Positions 1-6,338 of a stretch of 9,952 nucleotides of DNA are shown piece after piece. The notes beneath the pieces were generated by a model. The model was not told the DNA's origin and did not search any database. It was given only the letters and a program-made list of their open reading frames with translations. Within the stretch, counting starts at the first letter, position 1. Each line of letters begins with the position of its first letter. The translations under genes were made by a program, and so were the position numbers. The stretch is taken from contig DUAA01000170.1 in NCBI GenBank assembly GCA_012961055.1, positions 1 through 9,952 on the forward strand. The letters run 5' to 3'. The DNA is from Nitrospinaceae bacterium (GTDB lineage Bacteria > Nitrospinota > Nitrospinia > Nitrospinales > VA-1).

Positions 1-15
1 CCGATATTTTTTTCC

Positions 16-34
16 TTAATTGTAACTCAATTAA
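16..34. repeat. Perfect inverted repeat, TTAATTG-N5-CAATTAA
   Basis: Two perfect 7-base arms (16-22 and 28-34) flank the 5-base spacer TAACT, giving a 19-base dyad. It lies about 80 bases before the GTG start of the TraB-family gene and is followed by TTTT at 35-38. Read as DNA, it has the size and symmetry of a dimeric repressor operator. Read as RNA, it would be a weak, almost all A-U hairpin with a short U tail, possibly ending a gene left of the window. The symmetry is seen directly; either function is inference. Confidence 0.4.
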
Positions 35-40
35 TTTTGT

Positions 41-65
41 ACCGCTCATTTAAGGATAGGGCGGT
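41..65 (+). repeat. Hairpin-forming inverted repeat in the leader of the TraB-family gene
   Basis: ACCGCTC (41-47) can pair with GGGCGGT (59-65) as seven base pairs, one of them G-U, around an 11-base loop. It is the only GC-rich structure in the leader. TTTAGC follows rather than a run of U, so it is a poor intrinsic terminator. It could be a leader hairpin of the operon or the end of an upstream transcript. Pairing is visible; function is unknown. Confidence 0.3.
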
Positions 66-100
66 TTAGCTTCAAAGATTCTGGGCAGAAAATAGTGTTC

Positions 101-109
101 AGGAAAGGA
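101..109 (+). promoter_or_regulatory. Shine-Dalgarno site that fixes the GTG start
   Basis: AGGAAAGGA lies four bases before GTG at 114. Two ATG codons at 109 and 112 are nearby, but both read in a different frame that gives no long protein. The ribosome site plus the protein match in the GTG frame therefore support GTG at 114 as the start. Confidence 0.6.
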
Positions 110-113
110 TGAT

Positions 114-1304
114 GTGGAAACGCAAGATGATGTTATTAAAGTTGTGCAGTTCGGAGATACGGAAGTCACCTTAATAGGGACGGCCCATGTTTCCCAATTG
201 AGTGTGGAAATGGTTGAGTCACATATTCAGACTGGAGACTACGACTGCATTGCGGTTGAATTGTGCCCGTCGCGCCTGGAAAATATTACCAACCGAAGCT
301 GGTGGAAGAATCTGGATATTTATGAGGTTTTCCGCAAAAAGAAAGCCGCACTCTTACTGATTAATCTTGCTTTATCAGCCTATCAAAAACGTTTGGCGGA
401 CCGGATTGGAGTGGAAGCTGGCCGAGAGATGGTTCGAGCTGTTGAACTGGCGCGGGAGAAAAATATCAGGTTGGAAGTTATTGATCGGGATATTTCAACC
501 ACTCTCCATCGACTGGTCACAGAGGTATCGTTCTGGCAAAAACTAAAAATTTTTGGGGGCCTGATCGCAGGAGTTTTTGTTGGAGAAGAAATCAGTGAAG
601 AACAAATTGAAGATCTCAAGAGAGGGGATTTATTGCATTCGGTGGTGGGCGAATTTGGCGAGGAGTTGCCGCAGATCAAGAGGGTTTTGATTGACGAGCG
701 AGATGAGTATATGGTGGGACGTTTAGCCGAAATTTCCCAGTCACCAGAACCTCCCAAAAAAATTCTCGCAATGGTTGGAGCAGGCCATTTGATAGGTATG
801 GTTCCAGCTGTTGTATCTCCTCCCACTATAGAACATTTGGAGAAGCTGGATAAAAAACCGCCTCCAAGCCGGGTCGGATATTTTATAGGCTGGGGAATCT
901 GTGTCTTTATTTTGGGAATGTTTGTCGTCGGTTTTCGTCAGTCTCCTGAACTGGGAGAACAATTGATCAAAACCTGGGTTTTATTCAACGGGGGTTTCTG
1001 TGCACTGGGAACCCTGATTGCCTTGGGGCATCCGGTTTCAATCATAGCTAGTTTTTTTGCTGCCCCTTTAACATCGCTGAACCCCACAATCGGAGCGGGA
1101 ATGGTCGTTGGATTGGTGGAATCATATATGCGTAAACCCAAAGTGAGTGATTTCGAAACCCTGCGTGAAGATATCGCCACACTTTCCATGTGGTGGAAAA
1201 ACCGCGTTGCTCGGCTGTTCCTGGTTTTTTTATTAGCCAGTTTCGGTTCCATGATTGGCACCTATACTGCTGGCGCATCTATTATTACCCAGATTATTGG
1301 ATAA
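114..1304 (+). CDS. TraB/PrgY (TraB-domain) family membrane protein
   Basis: This 396-residue protein belongs to the TraB/PrgY family, which includes the enterococcal pheromone-shutdown protein PrgY and eukaryotic TRABD proteins; some relatives are reported as metal-dependent proteases. Visible signatures are GTAHVS at 22-27, VELCPSR at 48-54 (Glu49, Cys51, Arg54) and GAGHL at 222-226, which bracket the soluble TraB domain (about 10-240). The rest is hydrophobic, with likely membrane helices near 255-274, 286-305, 308-338 and 366-392, so the soluble domain is probably anchored to the inner membrane by a C-terminal bundle. This order and length are typical of bacterial family members. The start is GTG with a good ribosome site. 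The next gene begins three bases after the stop in the same frame, so the two are probably co-transcribed. The substrate is unknown; no conjugation or pheromone genes are nearby, so a plasmid role is unlikely. Confidence 0.85.
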   Translation: METQDDVIKVVQFGDTEVTLIGTAHVSQLSVEMVESHIQTGDYDCIAVELCPSRLENITNRSWWKNLDIYEVFRKKKAALLLINLALSAYQKRLADRIGVEAGREMVRAVELAREKNIRLEVIDRDISTTLHRLVTEVSFWQKLKIFGGLIAGVFVGEEISEEQIEDLKRGDLLHSVVGEFGEELPQIKRVLIDERDEYMVGRLAEISQSPEPPKKILAMVGAGHLIGMVPAVVSPPTIEHLEKLDKKPPPSRVGYFIGWGICVFILGMFVVGFRQSPELGEQLIKTWVLFNGGFCALGTLIALGHPVSIIASFFAAPLTSLNPTIGAGMVVGLVESYMRKPKVSDFETLREDIATLSMWWKNRVARLFLVFLLASFGSMIGTYTAGASIITQIIG

Positions 1305-1307
1305 GCA

Positions 1308-2243
1308 ATGAATGAACGGATTCCCAGGATAGCGGTCACTCCTCCTGCCTTTTGCAAATCCCAATCTCTAAAAGCTGAACTCTTCAAACTATTCCCGAAT
1401 ACTGTCTTCAATGAAAAAGGCAGATATCTGTCGGGAACCGAACTAGTCGATTTTTTGATTGATGCGGACGCGGCTTTAATAGGTAGAGATTCCATCAGCG
1501 CAGAACTCATTCGCACCTTGCCTAAATTAAAAATGATCTCCAAGTATGGAGTTGGACTGGACAGCTTGGATCAGAAGGCTCTGAGTCAATCTAATATTGA
1601 ACTTAGGGTGAGCCCTGGAACTAATAGAAGGTCTGTAGCGGAACTGACTTTGGGTTTTATGATAGGGCTCTGTCACAATATGTTTCCCGGATCAGAGGAA
1701 TTGAAAAGCGGAGGTTGGCGTCGTGATGGTGGACAGGAACTTACCGGAAAAACTATAGGAATCATTGGTTGCGGCAATGTAGGGCAAGACCTGGTTCGCT
1801 TGTTAGAACCATTTCAATGCAATATTTGGGTACAAGATATTGAAGATCGCAGCAGATTTTGCCGGAAATGGGGTGCGGTTGAAACAACATTTGATAAAAT
1901 TATTGAAGAAGCTGATATCGTAACTCTTCACGTACCATTGACCGAAGATACTGATAGTTTGATCGATAAATATGTATTGAACAAAATGAAACGATCTGGA
2001 TTTATTATTAATACCAGCAGGGGCAGAGTGGTTCATCAGGGCGACTTGCATCAGGCTCTGGTCTCTGGAAAAATTTCAGGCGCAGGGTTAGATGTGTTTT
2101 GGGATGAGCCTCCAGTGGATCTGGAATTTCTACAGCTTTCCAATTTAATGGTTACTCCGCATATTGGAGGGAATGCGAGGGAGGCCGTAGATGCGATGGG
2201 TAGAGCGGCTATTCAAAACTTGGTTGACTATTTTACTTTGTAG
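1308..2243 (+). CDS. D-isomer-specific 2-hydroxyacid dehydrogenase (phosphoglycerate dehydrogenase-like)
   Basis: This 311-residue protein is an NAD-dependent oxidoreductase of the D-2-hydroxyacid dehydrogenase family, interconverting a 2-hydroxyacid and a 2-oxoacid in the cytoplasm. KYGVGLDSLD belongs to the substrate-binding half. The Rossmann half has the dinucleotide loop GCGNVG at 154-159 and Asp177 at the end of the second strand, which favours NAD over NADP. The catalytic set is complete: Arg238 in NTSRGR, Glu267 in DVFWDEPP and His285 in TPHIGG. There is no C-terminal ACT domain, so it is the short form and would lack serine feedback by that route. Its substrate (3-phosphoglycerate, hydroxypyruvate or another acid) cannot be read from the sequence. 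ATG follows the TraB-family stop after only GCA, with a weak ribosome site, suggesting translational coupling. Family assignment is firm; the substrate is open. Confidence 0.9.
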   Translation: MNERIPRIAVTPPAFCKSQSLKAELFKLFPNTVFNEKGRYLSGTELVDFLIDADAALIGRDSISAELIRTLPKLKMISKYGVGLDSLDQKALSQSNIELRVSPGTNRRSVAELTLGFMIGLCHNMFPGSEELKSGGWRRDGGQELTGKTIGIIGCGNVGQDLVRLLEPFQCNIWVQDIEDRSRFCRKWGAVETTFDKIIEEADIVTLHVPLTEDTDSLIDKYVLNKMKRSGFIINTSRGRVVHQGDLHQALVSGKISGAGLDVFWDEPPVDLEFLQLSNLMVTPHIGGNAREAVDAMGRAAIQNLVDYFTL

Positions 2244-2250
2244 AGAGCAA

Positions 2251-2862
2251 ATGAGCGAAGAATCAAAAGATTACAAACAGAAAGACTGGCAACGGCATTA
2301 TGATGAGAATGACTTGGGATGGGACCTGGGGCAGGTCGCGCCCCCTTTTATCAGGTTGTGGGATGACGGGAAGCTGCCTTTGGGCAAAATGCTGATCCCA
2401 GGATGTGGAAGGGGACACGAAGTGCAATTTTTTTCGAAAAATAGTTTTGTGGTTACGGCCGTCGATTATTCTGAAGGGGCCGTCACCTATTTAAAAAATG
2501 CGCTGAACGAGAAAAACCTTGAAGGTCGGGTGTTGCATCAGGATTTTTTTAGCTTGGATAATTCCCACAATGCTTTTTATGATCTAGTAATCGAACAGAC
2601 GTTTTTTTGCGCCATTTCTCCTCGACAAAGGCAAGATTATGTTCAAAATGTTTCGAGAGTTCTAAAACCGGGTGGAATGCTTGTCGGGCTATTTTATCAC
2701 ACAGATAAGGAGGGGGGCCCTCCCTACAACACAACCCGTGAAGATATAGAAAAGCACTTTTCAGGACATTTTAAAATTTTAAAGCTCGAAAAAGAAGCCC
2801 ATTCCGTCGAGCAAAGAAAGAATAGGGAGTGGTTAGCGATATTGAAGAAATTAGATAACTAG
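2251..2862 (+). CDS. TPMT-family class I SAM-dependent methyltransferase
   Basis: From ATG 2251 the protein is 203 residues. An in-frame ATG at 2191 would place the start inside the dehydrogenase gene and add 20 residues unlike the family, so it is rejected. The protein resembles the thiopurine S-methyltransferase superfamily, which includes plant and microbial thiol/halide methyltransferases. It has the entry motif WDLGQVAPPF (24-33), SAM motif I IPGCGRGHE (49-57), acidic Asp72 in VDYS for the SAM ribose, Asp98 in the next acidic motif, YDLVIEQTFFCAI (110-122) and LKPGG (138-142). The GGPPYNTT segment and the C-terminal EWLAIL strand also fit. The likely reaction is methyl transfer to a small sulfur, halide or metalloid acceptor, but the acceptor cannot be told. 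It starts seven bases after the dehydrogenase stop and is the last gene of the run; the next gene is convergent. Confidence 0.85.
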   Translation: MSEESKDYKQKDWQRHYDENDLGWDLGQVAPPFIRLWDDGKLPLGKMLIPGCGRGHEVQFFSKNSFVVTAVDYSEGAVTYLKNALNEKNLEGRVLHQDFFSLDNSHNAFYDLVIEQTFFCAISPRQRQDYVQNVSRVLKPGGMLVGLFYHTDKEGGPPYNTTREDIEKHFSGHFKILKLEKEAHSVEQRKNREWLAILKKLDN

Positions 2863-2877
2863 GACATCTTAAATAGT

Positions 2878-2901
2878 CATTCGTTAAAAATATTTAGAAT
2901 G
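2878..2901. repeat. AT-rich imperfect hairpin between convergent genes
   Basis: CATTC (2878-2882) pairs with GAATG (2897-2901), and TAAA (2885-2888) pairs with TTTA (2893-2896), around an AATA loop with a two-base GT bulge. It is central in the 74-base gap between the stops of the methyltransferase and SRAP genes, where a two-way terminator would be expected. The stem is AT-rich and no clear U run follows on either strand, so this is only a candidate. Confidence 0.25.
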
Positions 2902-2936
2902 CGAAGATTGTATAACTTTTCTGCGGAGGTACTCCA

Positions 2937-3587
2937 CTAAAGCCTCTGTAAAATTTTTGGGTGATTATTTTTAGGTGAATTTACTTCTTTTGATACAGGG
3001 TGAAAGTCAAATTCTTCAGAAGGGTAGGAAGTTAGTAGAGGTCTCACTGCTTCAAGGTTTGAGTCAGGGTCAAGCCAGATGTTGTATTGATCTAGAGGTA
3101 AAATGACTGGCATCCGTGCATGAATTGGAATTAACTTTTCGTTGGCCCCCGTTGTCAGAATGGTATAGGTGTACAAACTCGTTCCTTCGGGATTATTCCA
3201 TTTGGACCAAAGCCCGGCAAAGGCAAAAAGAGCTTGTTTTCTTAATTGAATATAGTGAGGCAGTTTTTCTTTTCCTGCCCATTCTAGAAACCCATCTGCG
3301 GGAACCAGGCACCGTTGGTTTTTCAATGAACTTTTAAAACTAGGTTTTTCGTGTGCGGTTTCAGACCGTGCGTTAATAAAATTTATTTTTTCATCATTTG
3401 CCCATGAAGGCATAAGGCCCCATTTCATTGTTGTCAATTCTCTCTGACCGGTATGGTTGATGACAATTGGAGAAATCTGGCTAGGAGCTATATTGTAGCT
3501 TGGGAAGTATTCAAATTTGATATTCATGGGGCCAAAATGGGACTGGATAGTCTTTATAGGTTTGGCCAAAGTATAGCGTCCGCACAT
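2937..3587 (-). CDS. yedK: SRAP-domain protein (YedK/HMCES family abasic-site DNA-protein crosslink enzyme)
   Basis: This 216-residue protein is a complete SOS-response-associated peptidase domain. Family members remove Met1 so that Cys2 becomes N-terminal and forms a thiazolidine crosslink with abasic sites in single-stranded DNA, shielding them at replication forks. The active-site residues are visible: Cys2 in MCGRYT, Asn72 in INARSE, Glu102 in GFLEW and His156 in IHARMP. Supporting motifs are YNIAPSQ (31-37), KWGLMPSW (55-62) and RCLVPADGF (92-100). The need for Cys at position 2 fixes the start codon. An AAGGAAG-like sequence lies about 12 bases before ATG, farther than ideal. The gene is divergent from the M24 peptidase and convergent with the methyltransferase, so it is probably transcribed alone. 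I see no obvious LexA box upstream, so SOS control is not supported by sequence. Confidence 0.95.
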   Translation of the reverse strand: MCGRYTLAKPIKTIQSHFGPMNIKFEYFPSYNIAPSQISPIVINHTGQRELTTMKWGLMPSWANDEKINFINARSETAHEKPSFKSSLKNQRCLVPADGFLEWAGKEKLPHYIQLRKQALFAFAGLWSKWNNPEGTSLYTYTILTTGANEKLIPIHARMPVILPLDQYNIWLDPDSNLEAVRPLLTSYPSEEFDFHPVSKEVNSPKNNHPKILQRL

Positions 3588-3694
3588 AAAACTATAAATC
3601 TTCCTTGGTTTATTTTTGATGGGCTTGGGTCTCTATCTCCTTTATAGTACAATTAAATTTTGTGAAAAAAAATTGTGATTTAAAAATATATTAA
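3588..3694. promoter_or_regulatory. AT-rich divergent intergenic region (SRAP and M24 peptidase promoters expected here)
   Basis: This 107-base gap separates two genes transcribed away from each other, so both promoters should lie here. TATAGT at 3643-3648 is a plausible plus-strand -10 element, and its complement TACTAT could serve the minus strand, but neither has a good -35 partner at 16-18 bases. TTGTGA occurs twice (3660-3665 and 3673-3678). I cannot assign a promoter with confidence. Confidence 0.3.
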
Positions 3695-5101
3695 ATGATT
3701 GGATCTATGAAGACCTCGAAGAAAGTTTATACGGGAATATTCCGAGATGGCGGAGCTGGAGCTTTTGCTAAACGGAGATATCGTGATAGAAGAAAAAAAT
3801 TGATGATGGCAGAAGGCCGCCTTATGGCAATAACGGGTGTTCCTTATGGTCCGGGAGGTAAGACGACCTGGGCCTATGCTTATTGCCCCACCTATCAGGA
3901 ACCCGCCATGATGTATTTAACTGGTATTAATCAGAATAATGTCATCCTGTTGCTAGACCCTAACTCCAAAGGATCTGATGAGATTTTATTTGTGGGTAGC
4001 AGGGATCATGTAATGGAGTTTTGGGAGGGAGTTCGTTTTGGTGTTGGAGACGACCAAAGCCTTAAAGAAGTACGAACGGTAACGGGAATCAAAGATGTCC
4101 GCGATATCCAAGAGTTCAAGGATGTATTGAAAGAACGGTTATTAAAACAAAAGAAAAAACCGATAGGAGCGCTTTGGCTGGAGGGCACCCGTAAAGGTAA
4201 ACCTTGTGCTATTACGACAGATCATAATTACGACTTCAAAAAGAAGATTGAAGGGTGGCTTCGGTCCTGGAAGGCTCCTACCTTACAAAACATCATGAAG
4301 AACCATTTTGAATTGCGCCTGCCGTTGGATAAATACGATGTGACCAATGCCCTGAAAGCTCAGGAAATTACCGGAAACGGATTTAAGGTATTGCTGAAAA
4401 ACTTTAGGAAGTTAAAAAATGAATGCCAGGTGCAAGGGTTTCTTGAGGGTCAAATGCTTATGAATACGCCATTTGGACTCAGTTACCCTTCGATTGTGGC
4501 ATCGGGAAGTAATGCTAATATTCTCCATTACACCAAGAACGACGATGATTTTTTCAAAAATGAAATGATCCTGATCGATTTTGGAATTCGTTGGATGACC
4601 ATGCACGCTGATATCACCCGGACTTTTCCTGTTTCCGGCAGGTTTAATCCCATGCAGAAGATACTTTATGAGATTGTTCTGAAAGCTCAACTAGTGGTGC
4701 AAAAAAAGGCGCGGGCTGGAGTTACGGTCGATGAGTTAAATACGGTATGTTGGGAGAAGATCAATCAGGGGCTTGAGTACGACTTCAAGGCTATTGGAGG
4801 AAAATTTAAGTTGAAATATAAGGATCGACCGCATGGTGTGAGTCATTTGATGGGTGAGCAAGAACATGATGGAGATCCTTTTCGCAATTATGCCTCAGTA
4901 CCCATGAAGCCAGGCTGGATGATCAGCAACGAACCTGGGTTGTATGGGGAATTCAGTCTTCGCCTGAAAGGAAAATCTTACGATGAAAAAATAGGCATTC
5001 GCATTGAGGATAATCTTGTAATGAGATCAAACGGATGCCAGAACCTTTCCAGCAAAATTCCTAAAACTGTAAAACAACTTGAAAAGTTAATGTCCCAATG
5101 A
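3695..5101 (+). CDS. M24-family metallopeptidase, aminopeptidase P (Xaa-Pro) type
   Basis: This protein of up to 468 residues has a two-domain aminopeptidase P layout. An AMP_N-like region (about 20-200, with RRKKLM, YLTG and a glycine-rich FWEGVRFG) is followed by a pita-bread catalytic domain (about 230-468). All five dinuclear metal ligands are present: Asp295 in IDFG, Asp306 in HADITRTFP, His384 in HGVSHLMG, Glu413 in NEPGLYG and Glu438 in GIRIEDN. His380, His391 and Arg436 match the accessory active-site residues of Escherichia coli PepP with nearly constant offset. It should release N-terminal residues preceding proline in the cytoplasm; no signal peptide is seen. TAA lies directly before ATG 3695, so the start is there or at ATG 3707, which has a slightly better ribosome site (TTGGAT). 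It is a single gene, divergent from SRAP and convergent with bcp. Its N-terminal 20 residues, rich in Lys and Arg, are not typical. Confidence 0.88.
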   Translation: MIGSMKTSKKVYTGIFRDGGAGAFAKRRYRDRRKKLMMAEGRLMAITGVPYGPGGKTTWAYAYCPTYQEPAMMYLTGINQNNVILLLDPNSKGSDEILFVGSRDHVMEFWEGVRFGVGDDQSLKEVRTVTGIKDVRDIQEFKDVLKERLLKQKKKPIGALWLEGTRKGKPCAITTDHNYDFKKKIEGWLRSWKAPTLQNIMKNHFELRLPLDKYDVTNALKAQEITGNGFKVLLKNFRKLKNECQVQGFLEGQMLMNTPFGLSYPSIVASGSNANILHYTKNDDDFFKNEMILIDFGIRWMTMHADITRTFPVSGRFNPMQKILYEIVLKAQLVVQKKARAGVTVDELNTVCWEKINQGLEYDFKAIGGKFKLKYKDRPHGVSHLMGEQEHDGDPFRNYASVPMKPGWMISNEPGLYGEFSLRLKGKSYDEKIGIRIEDNLVMRSNGCQNLSSKIPKTVKQLEKLMSQ

Positions 5102-5228
5102 GGCGCTAGGATGAGAGAGCTATACTTTTACCTAGATTCTATTTGAAGGAGTGTGAGTGGTGTTTCAACAACCCTGAACCGAAAGCACATTTAAGGAAAA
5201 TTAAACAATGGATTAAATGAATATTGAC
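5102..5228. other. Convergent intergenic gap, no clear feature
   Basis: This 127-base gap lies between the stops of the M24 peptidase and the peroxiredoxin. Transcription from both sides should end here, yet I see no GC-rich stem followed by a U run. The best candidate is a 5-base stem, CTAGG with CCTAG, around a loop of about 20 bases, which is too weak to call. No coding sequence is credible. Confidence 0.5.
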
Positions 5229-5711
5229 TTAGTTGGCTAGGACAAGCCCTATTTCTTTTAGTGTGGACAGCACGTCTTTGATATGGGTTTTTACTTTAAC
5301 CTTTGGGAATATTTTTTTTATGGTTCCCGTCTTATCAATGATGAAGGTAGATCGGACAATCCCCATATACGTTTTTCCATAGAGTTTCTTTTCTTGCCAG
5401 ACCCCATATTTCTCCACTAATTTTTTATCGGTATCTGCAATAAGAGTGAAAGGTAGGTCGTATTTTTCTATAAACTTCTGATGTCTTTCCGTTGAGTCAA
5501 GGCTAACCCCAAGAATGACAGTGTTTTTGAACTTTTTATGCTGATCGCGAAAGTCGCAGGCCTGTGTTGTGCACCCAGGTGTCATATCTTTAGGGTAAAA
5601 ATAAAGCACGACATTTTTTTTGCCTTTAAAGGAACTGAGTTTGACCTTTTTCCCGTCTTGGTCAATCGCGGTAAAGTCTGGCGCTTTATTCCCTTCTTTT
5701 AATCCAGCCAT
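5229..5711 (-). CDS. bcp: Bcp/PrxQ-type thioredoxin-dependent peroxiredoxin
   Basis: This 160-residue peroxiredoxin reduces hydrogen peroxide and organic hydroperoxides, using thioredoxin or a similar reductant. The peroxidatic cysteine is Cys47 in PKDMTPGCT. Cys52, five residues on in the same helix, is the resolving cysteine typical of the Bcp/PrxQ subgroup with an intramolecular disulfide. Thr44, Pro40 and Arg120 (IVRSTF) complete the active site, and the N-terminal GNKAPDFTAIDQDG is characteristic. Length matches the family. No signal peptide is present, so it acts in the cytoplasm. ATG is six bases after the TGA of the upstream secreted-protein gene and in the same frame, so that TGA rules out a longer product and suggests coupled translation. 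It is probably the second gene of the transcript starting near 6230. Confidence 0.95.
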   Translation of the reverse strand: MAGLKEGNKAPDFTAIDQDGKKVKLSSFKGKKNVVLYFYPKDMTPGCTTQACDFRDQHKKFKNTVILGVSLDSTERHQKFIEKYDLPFTLIADTDKKLVEKYGVWQEKKLYGKTYMGIVRSTFIIDKTGTIKKIFPKVKVKTHIKDVLSTLKEIGLVLAN

Positions 5712-5717
5712 GATTTT

Positions 5718-6167
5718 TCAGTTAGGTAATTGAGCAAGTAAATCAGAAATATTTTTATTTAAGCCATTCAGTTTTTCCAAGATTTTTTCTTTGGGTTGTC
5801 GATCAGGGTCTCTATTAAAAATCATTCTGGTATCCCCAATCAAATTTAGAATTAAATTATAAAGCTTTGGAGTAGGAGTTTTACCTTCTTCGCATAGACC
5901 TTCAAAAGAAACAATCAAACGTTGGAGTTTGCCGTCAATTTGGAGCCCTAATATTGATTTGTCTCTGAGGCTGGAGGATTTTTCAAGATACCCCCATATT
6001 CCGCCTTTGTCTTGAATAACTCCCTGGCTGCCTTGTAAATCCCTCAATCCGTCAACGCACATATCCGCTGCATGGGCTTGAGTTTGAATTGAGAATAGAC
6101 TTAAGGTAAGAAAAACTATGGAAATATAATAGACACTGGAACGTTTAATTTTACGTTGGCCTCTCAT
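5718..6167 (-). CDS. Secreted two-cysteine protein of unknown function
   Basis: I do not recognise a family for this 149-residue protein. It has a clear Sec signal peptide: a basic start (residues 2-9), a hydrophobic core at about 12-27 and a likely cut after Ala33 or Ala34 in QAHAAD. The mature part is about 115 residues with exactly two cysteines, Cys37 and Cys92, which could form a disulfide in the periplasm. It looks largely helical, with a charged C-terminal segment (about 120-149). No lipobox and no further membrane segment are seen. AAAGGAG at 6178-6184 lies ten bases before ATG. It is the first gene after a near-consensus sigma70 promoter and is followed by bcp six bases later in the same frame, so a link to redox or peroxide stress is possible but unproven. 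That it is a real gene is well supported by signal peptide, ribosome site, promoter and spacing. Confidence 0.75.
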   Translation of the reverse strand: MRGQRKIKRSSVYYISIVFLTLSLFSIQTQAHAADMCVDGLRDLQGSQGVIQDKGGIWGYLEKSSSLRDKSILGLQIDGKLQRLIVSFEGLCEEGKTPTPKLYNLILNLIGDTRMIFNRDPDRQPKEKILEKLNGLNKNISDLLAQLPN

Positions 6168-6177
6168 AACTTCAGGG

Positions 6178-6184
6178 CTCCTTT
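6178..6184 (-). promoter_or_regulatory. Shine-Dalgarno site of the secreted two-cysteine protein gene
   Basis: On the minus strand AAAGGAG is followed by ten bases and then ATG (6167-6165). It is a strong match to the anti-Shine-Dalgarno sequence and supports this start. It also contrasts with the weak or absent sites before most minus-strand genes here. Confidence 0.6.
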
Positions 6185-6236
6185 AATGTGGTGCAATGGA
6201 GACTTTGTGTATAAAAAATATTTGATATTCCGAGGC

Positions 6237-6265
6237 ATTAAACAGGAACAAAAATTTAATGTCAA
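6237..6265 (-). promoter_or_regulatory. Near-consensus sigma70 promoter for the secreted protein-bcp pair
   Basis: On the minus strand, TTGACA (6265-6260) is separated by exactly 17 bases from TTTAAT (6242-6237), a six-of-six -35 and five-of-six -10 match at the ideal spacing. Transcription should begin near 6230, giving a leader of about 63 bases to the ATG at 6167. It lies in the only sizeable gap of the minus-strand block, as expected for a separate transcript. This is the best promoter in the window. Confidence 0.7.
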
Positions 6266-6279
6266 ACGTTACTTTTTGT

Positions 6280-6289
6280 CGCTCGAGCG
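6280..6289. promoter_or_regulatory. Perfect 10-base palindrome upstream of the sigma70 promoter (possible operator)
   Basis: CGCTCGAGCG is a perfect palindrome 14 bases upstream of the -35 hexamer, centred about 54 bases before the predicted transcription start. It is GC-rich in an AT-rich setting. Flanking TTTG and CAAA extend the symmetry imperfectly on the minus strand. The position suits an activator site, or it may be the remnant of a terminator for the TPR gene, though no U run follows. The palindrome is seen; its role is inference. Confidence 0.3.
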
Positions 6290-6338
6290 CCCAAATGGGG
6301 GTCCATGCGAGAGGAGGGGGATGATCAACGCGCTAGGA

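Noticed and set aside
383..826. A 147-codon minus-strand reading frame inside the TraB-family gene
   Set aside because: It is antisense to a well-conserved coding region, is serine/arginine-rich low-complexity in composition and has no recognisable motif.
2191..2250. An upstream ATG giving a 20-residue longer methyltransferase that overlaps the dehydrogenase gene
   Set aside because: The extra residues are an out-of-frame reading of the conserved dehydrogenase C terminus and do not resemble TPMT N termini; ATG 2251 is well placed seven bases after the stop.
2925..2935. GGAG-GTA-CTCC hairpin near the SRAP stop as a terminator
   Set aside because: The stem is four base pairs and the following minus-strand sequence is GCAGAAAAG, without a U tract.
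3660..3678. Direct repeat of TTGTGA with a 13-base period in the SRAP-M24 gap
   Set aside because: It lies in a low-complexity A/T stretch, the repeat unit is only six bases, and there is no supporting promoter geometry.
3588..3694. LexA-type SOS box before the SRAP gene
   Set aside because: No CTGT-N8-ACAG or similar dyad is present, and the SRAP name does not itself imply SOS control.
5107..5138. CTAGG/CCTAG stem as a terminator between the M24 peptidase and bcp
   Set aside because: It has only five base pairs around a loop of about 20 bases and no U run.
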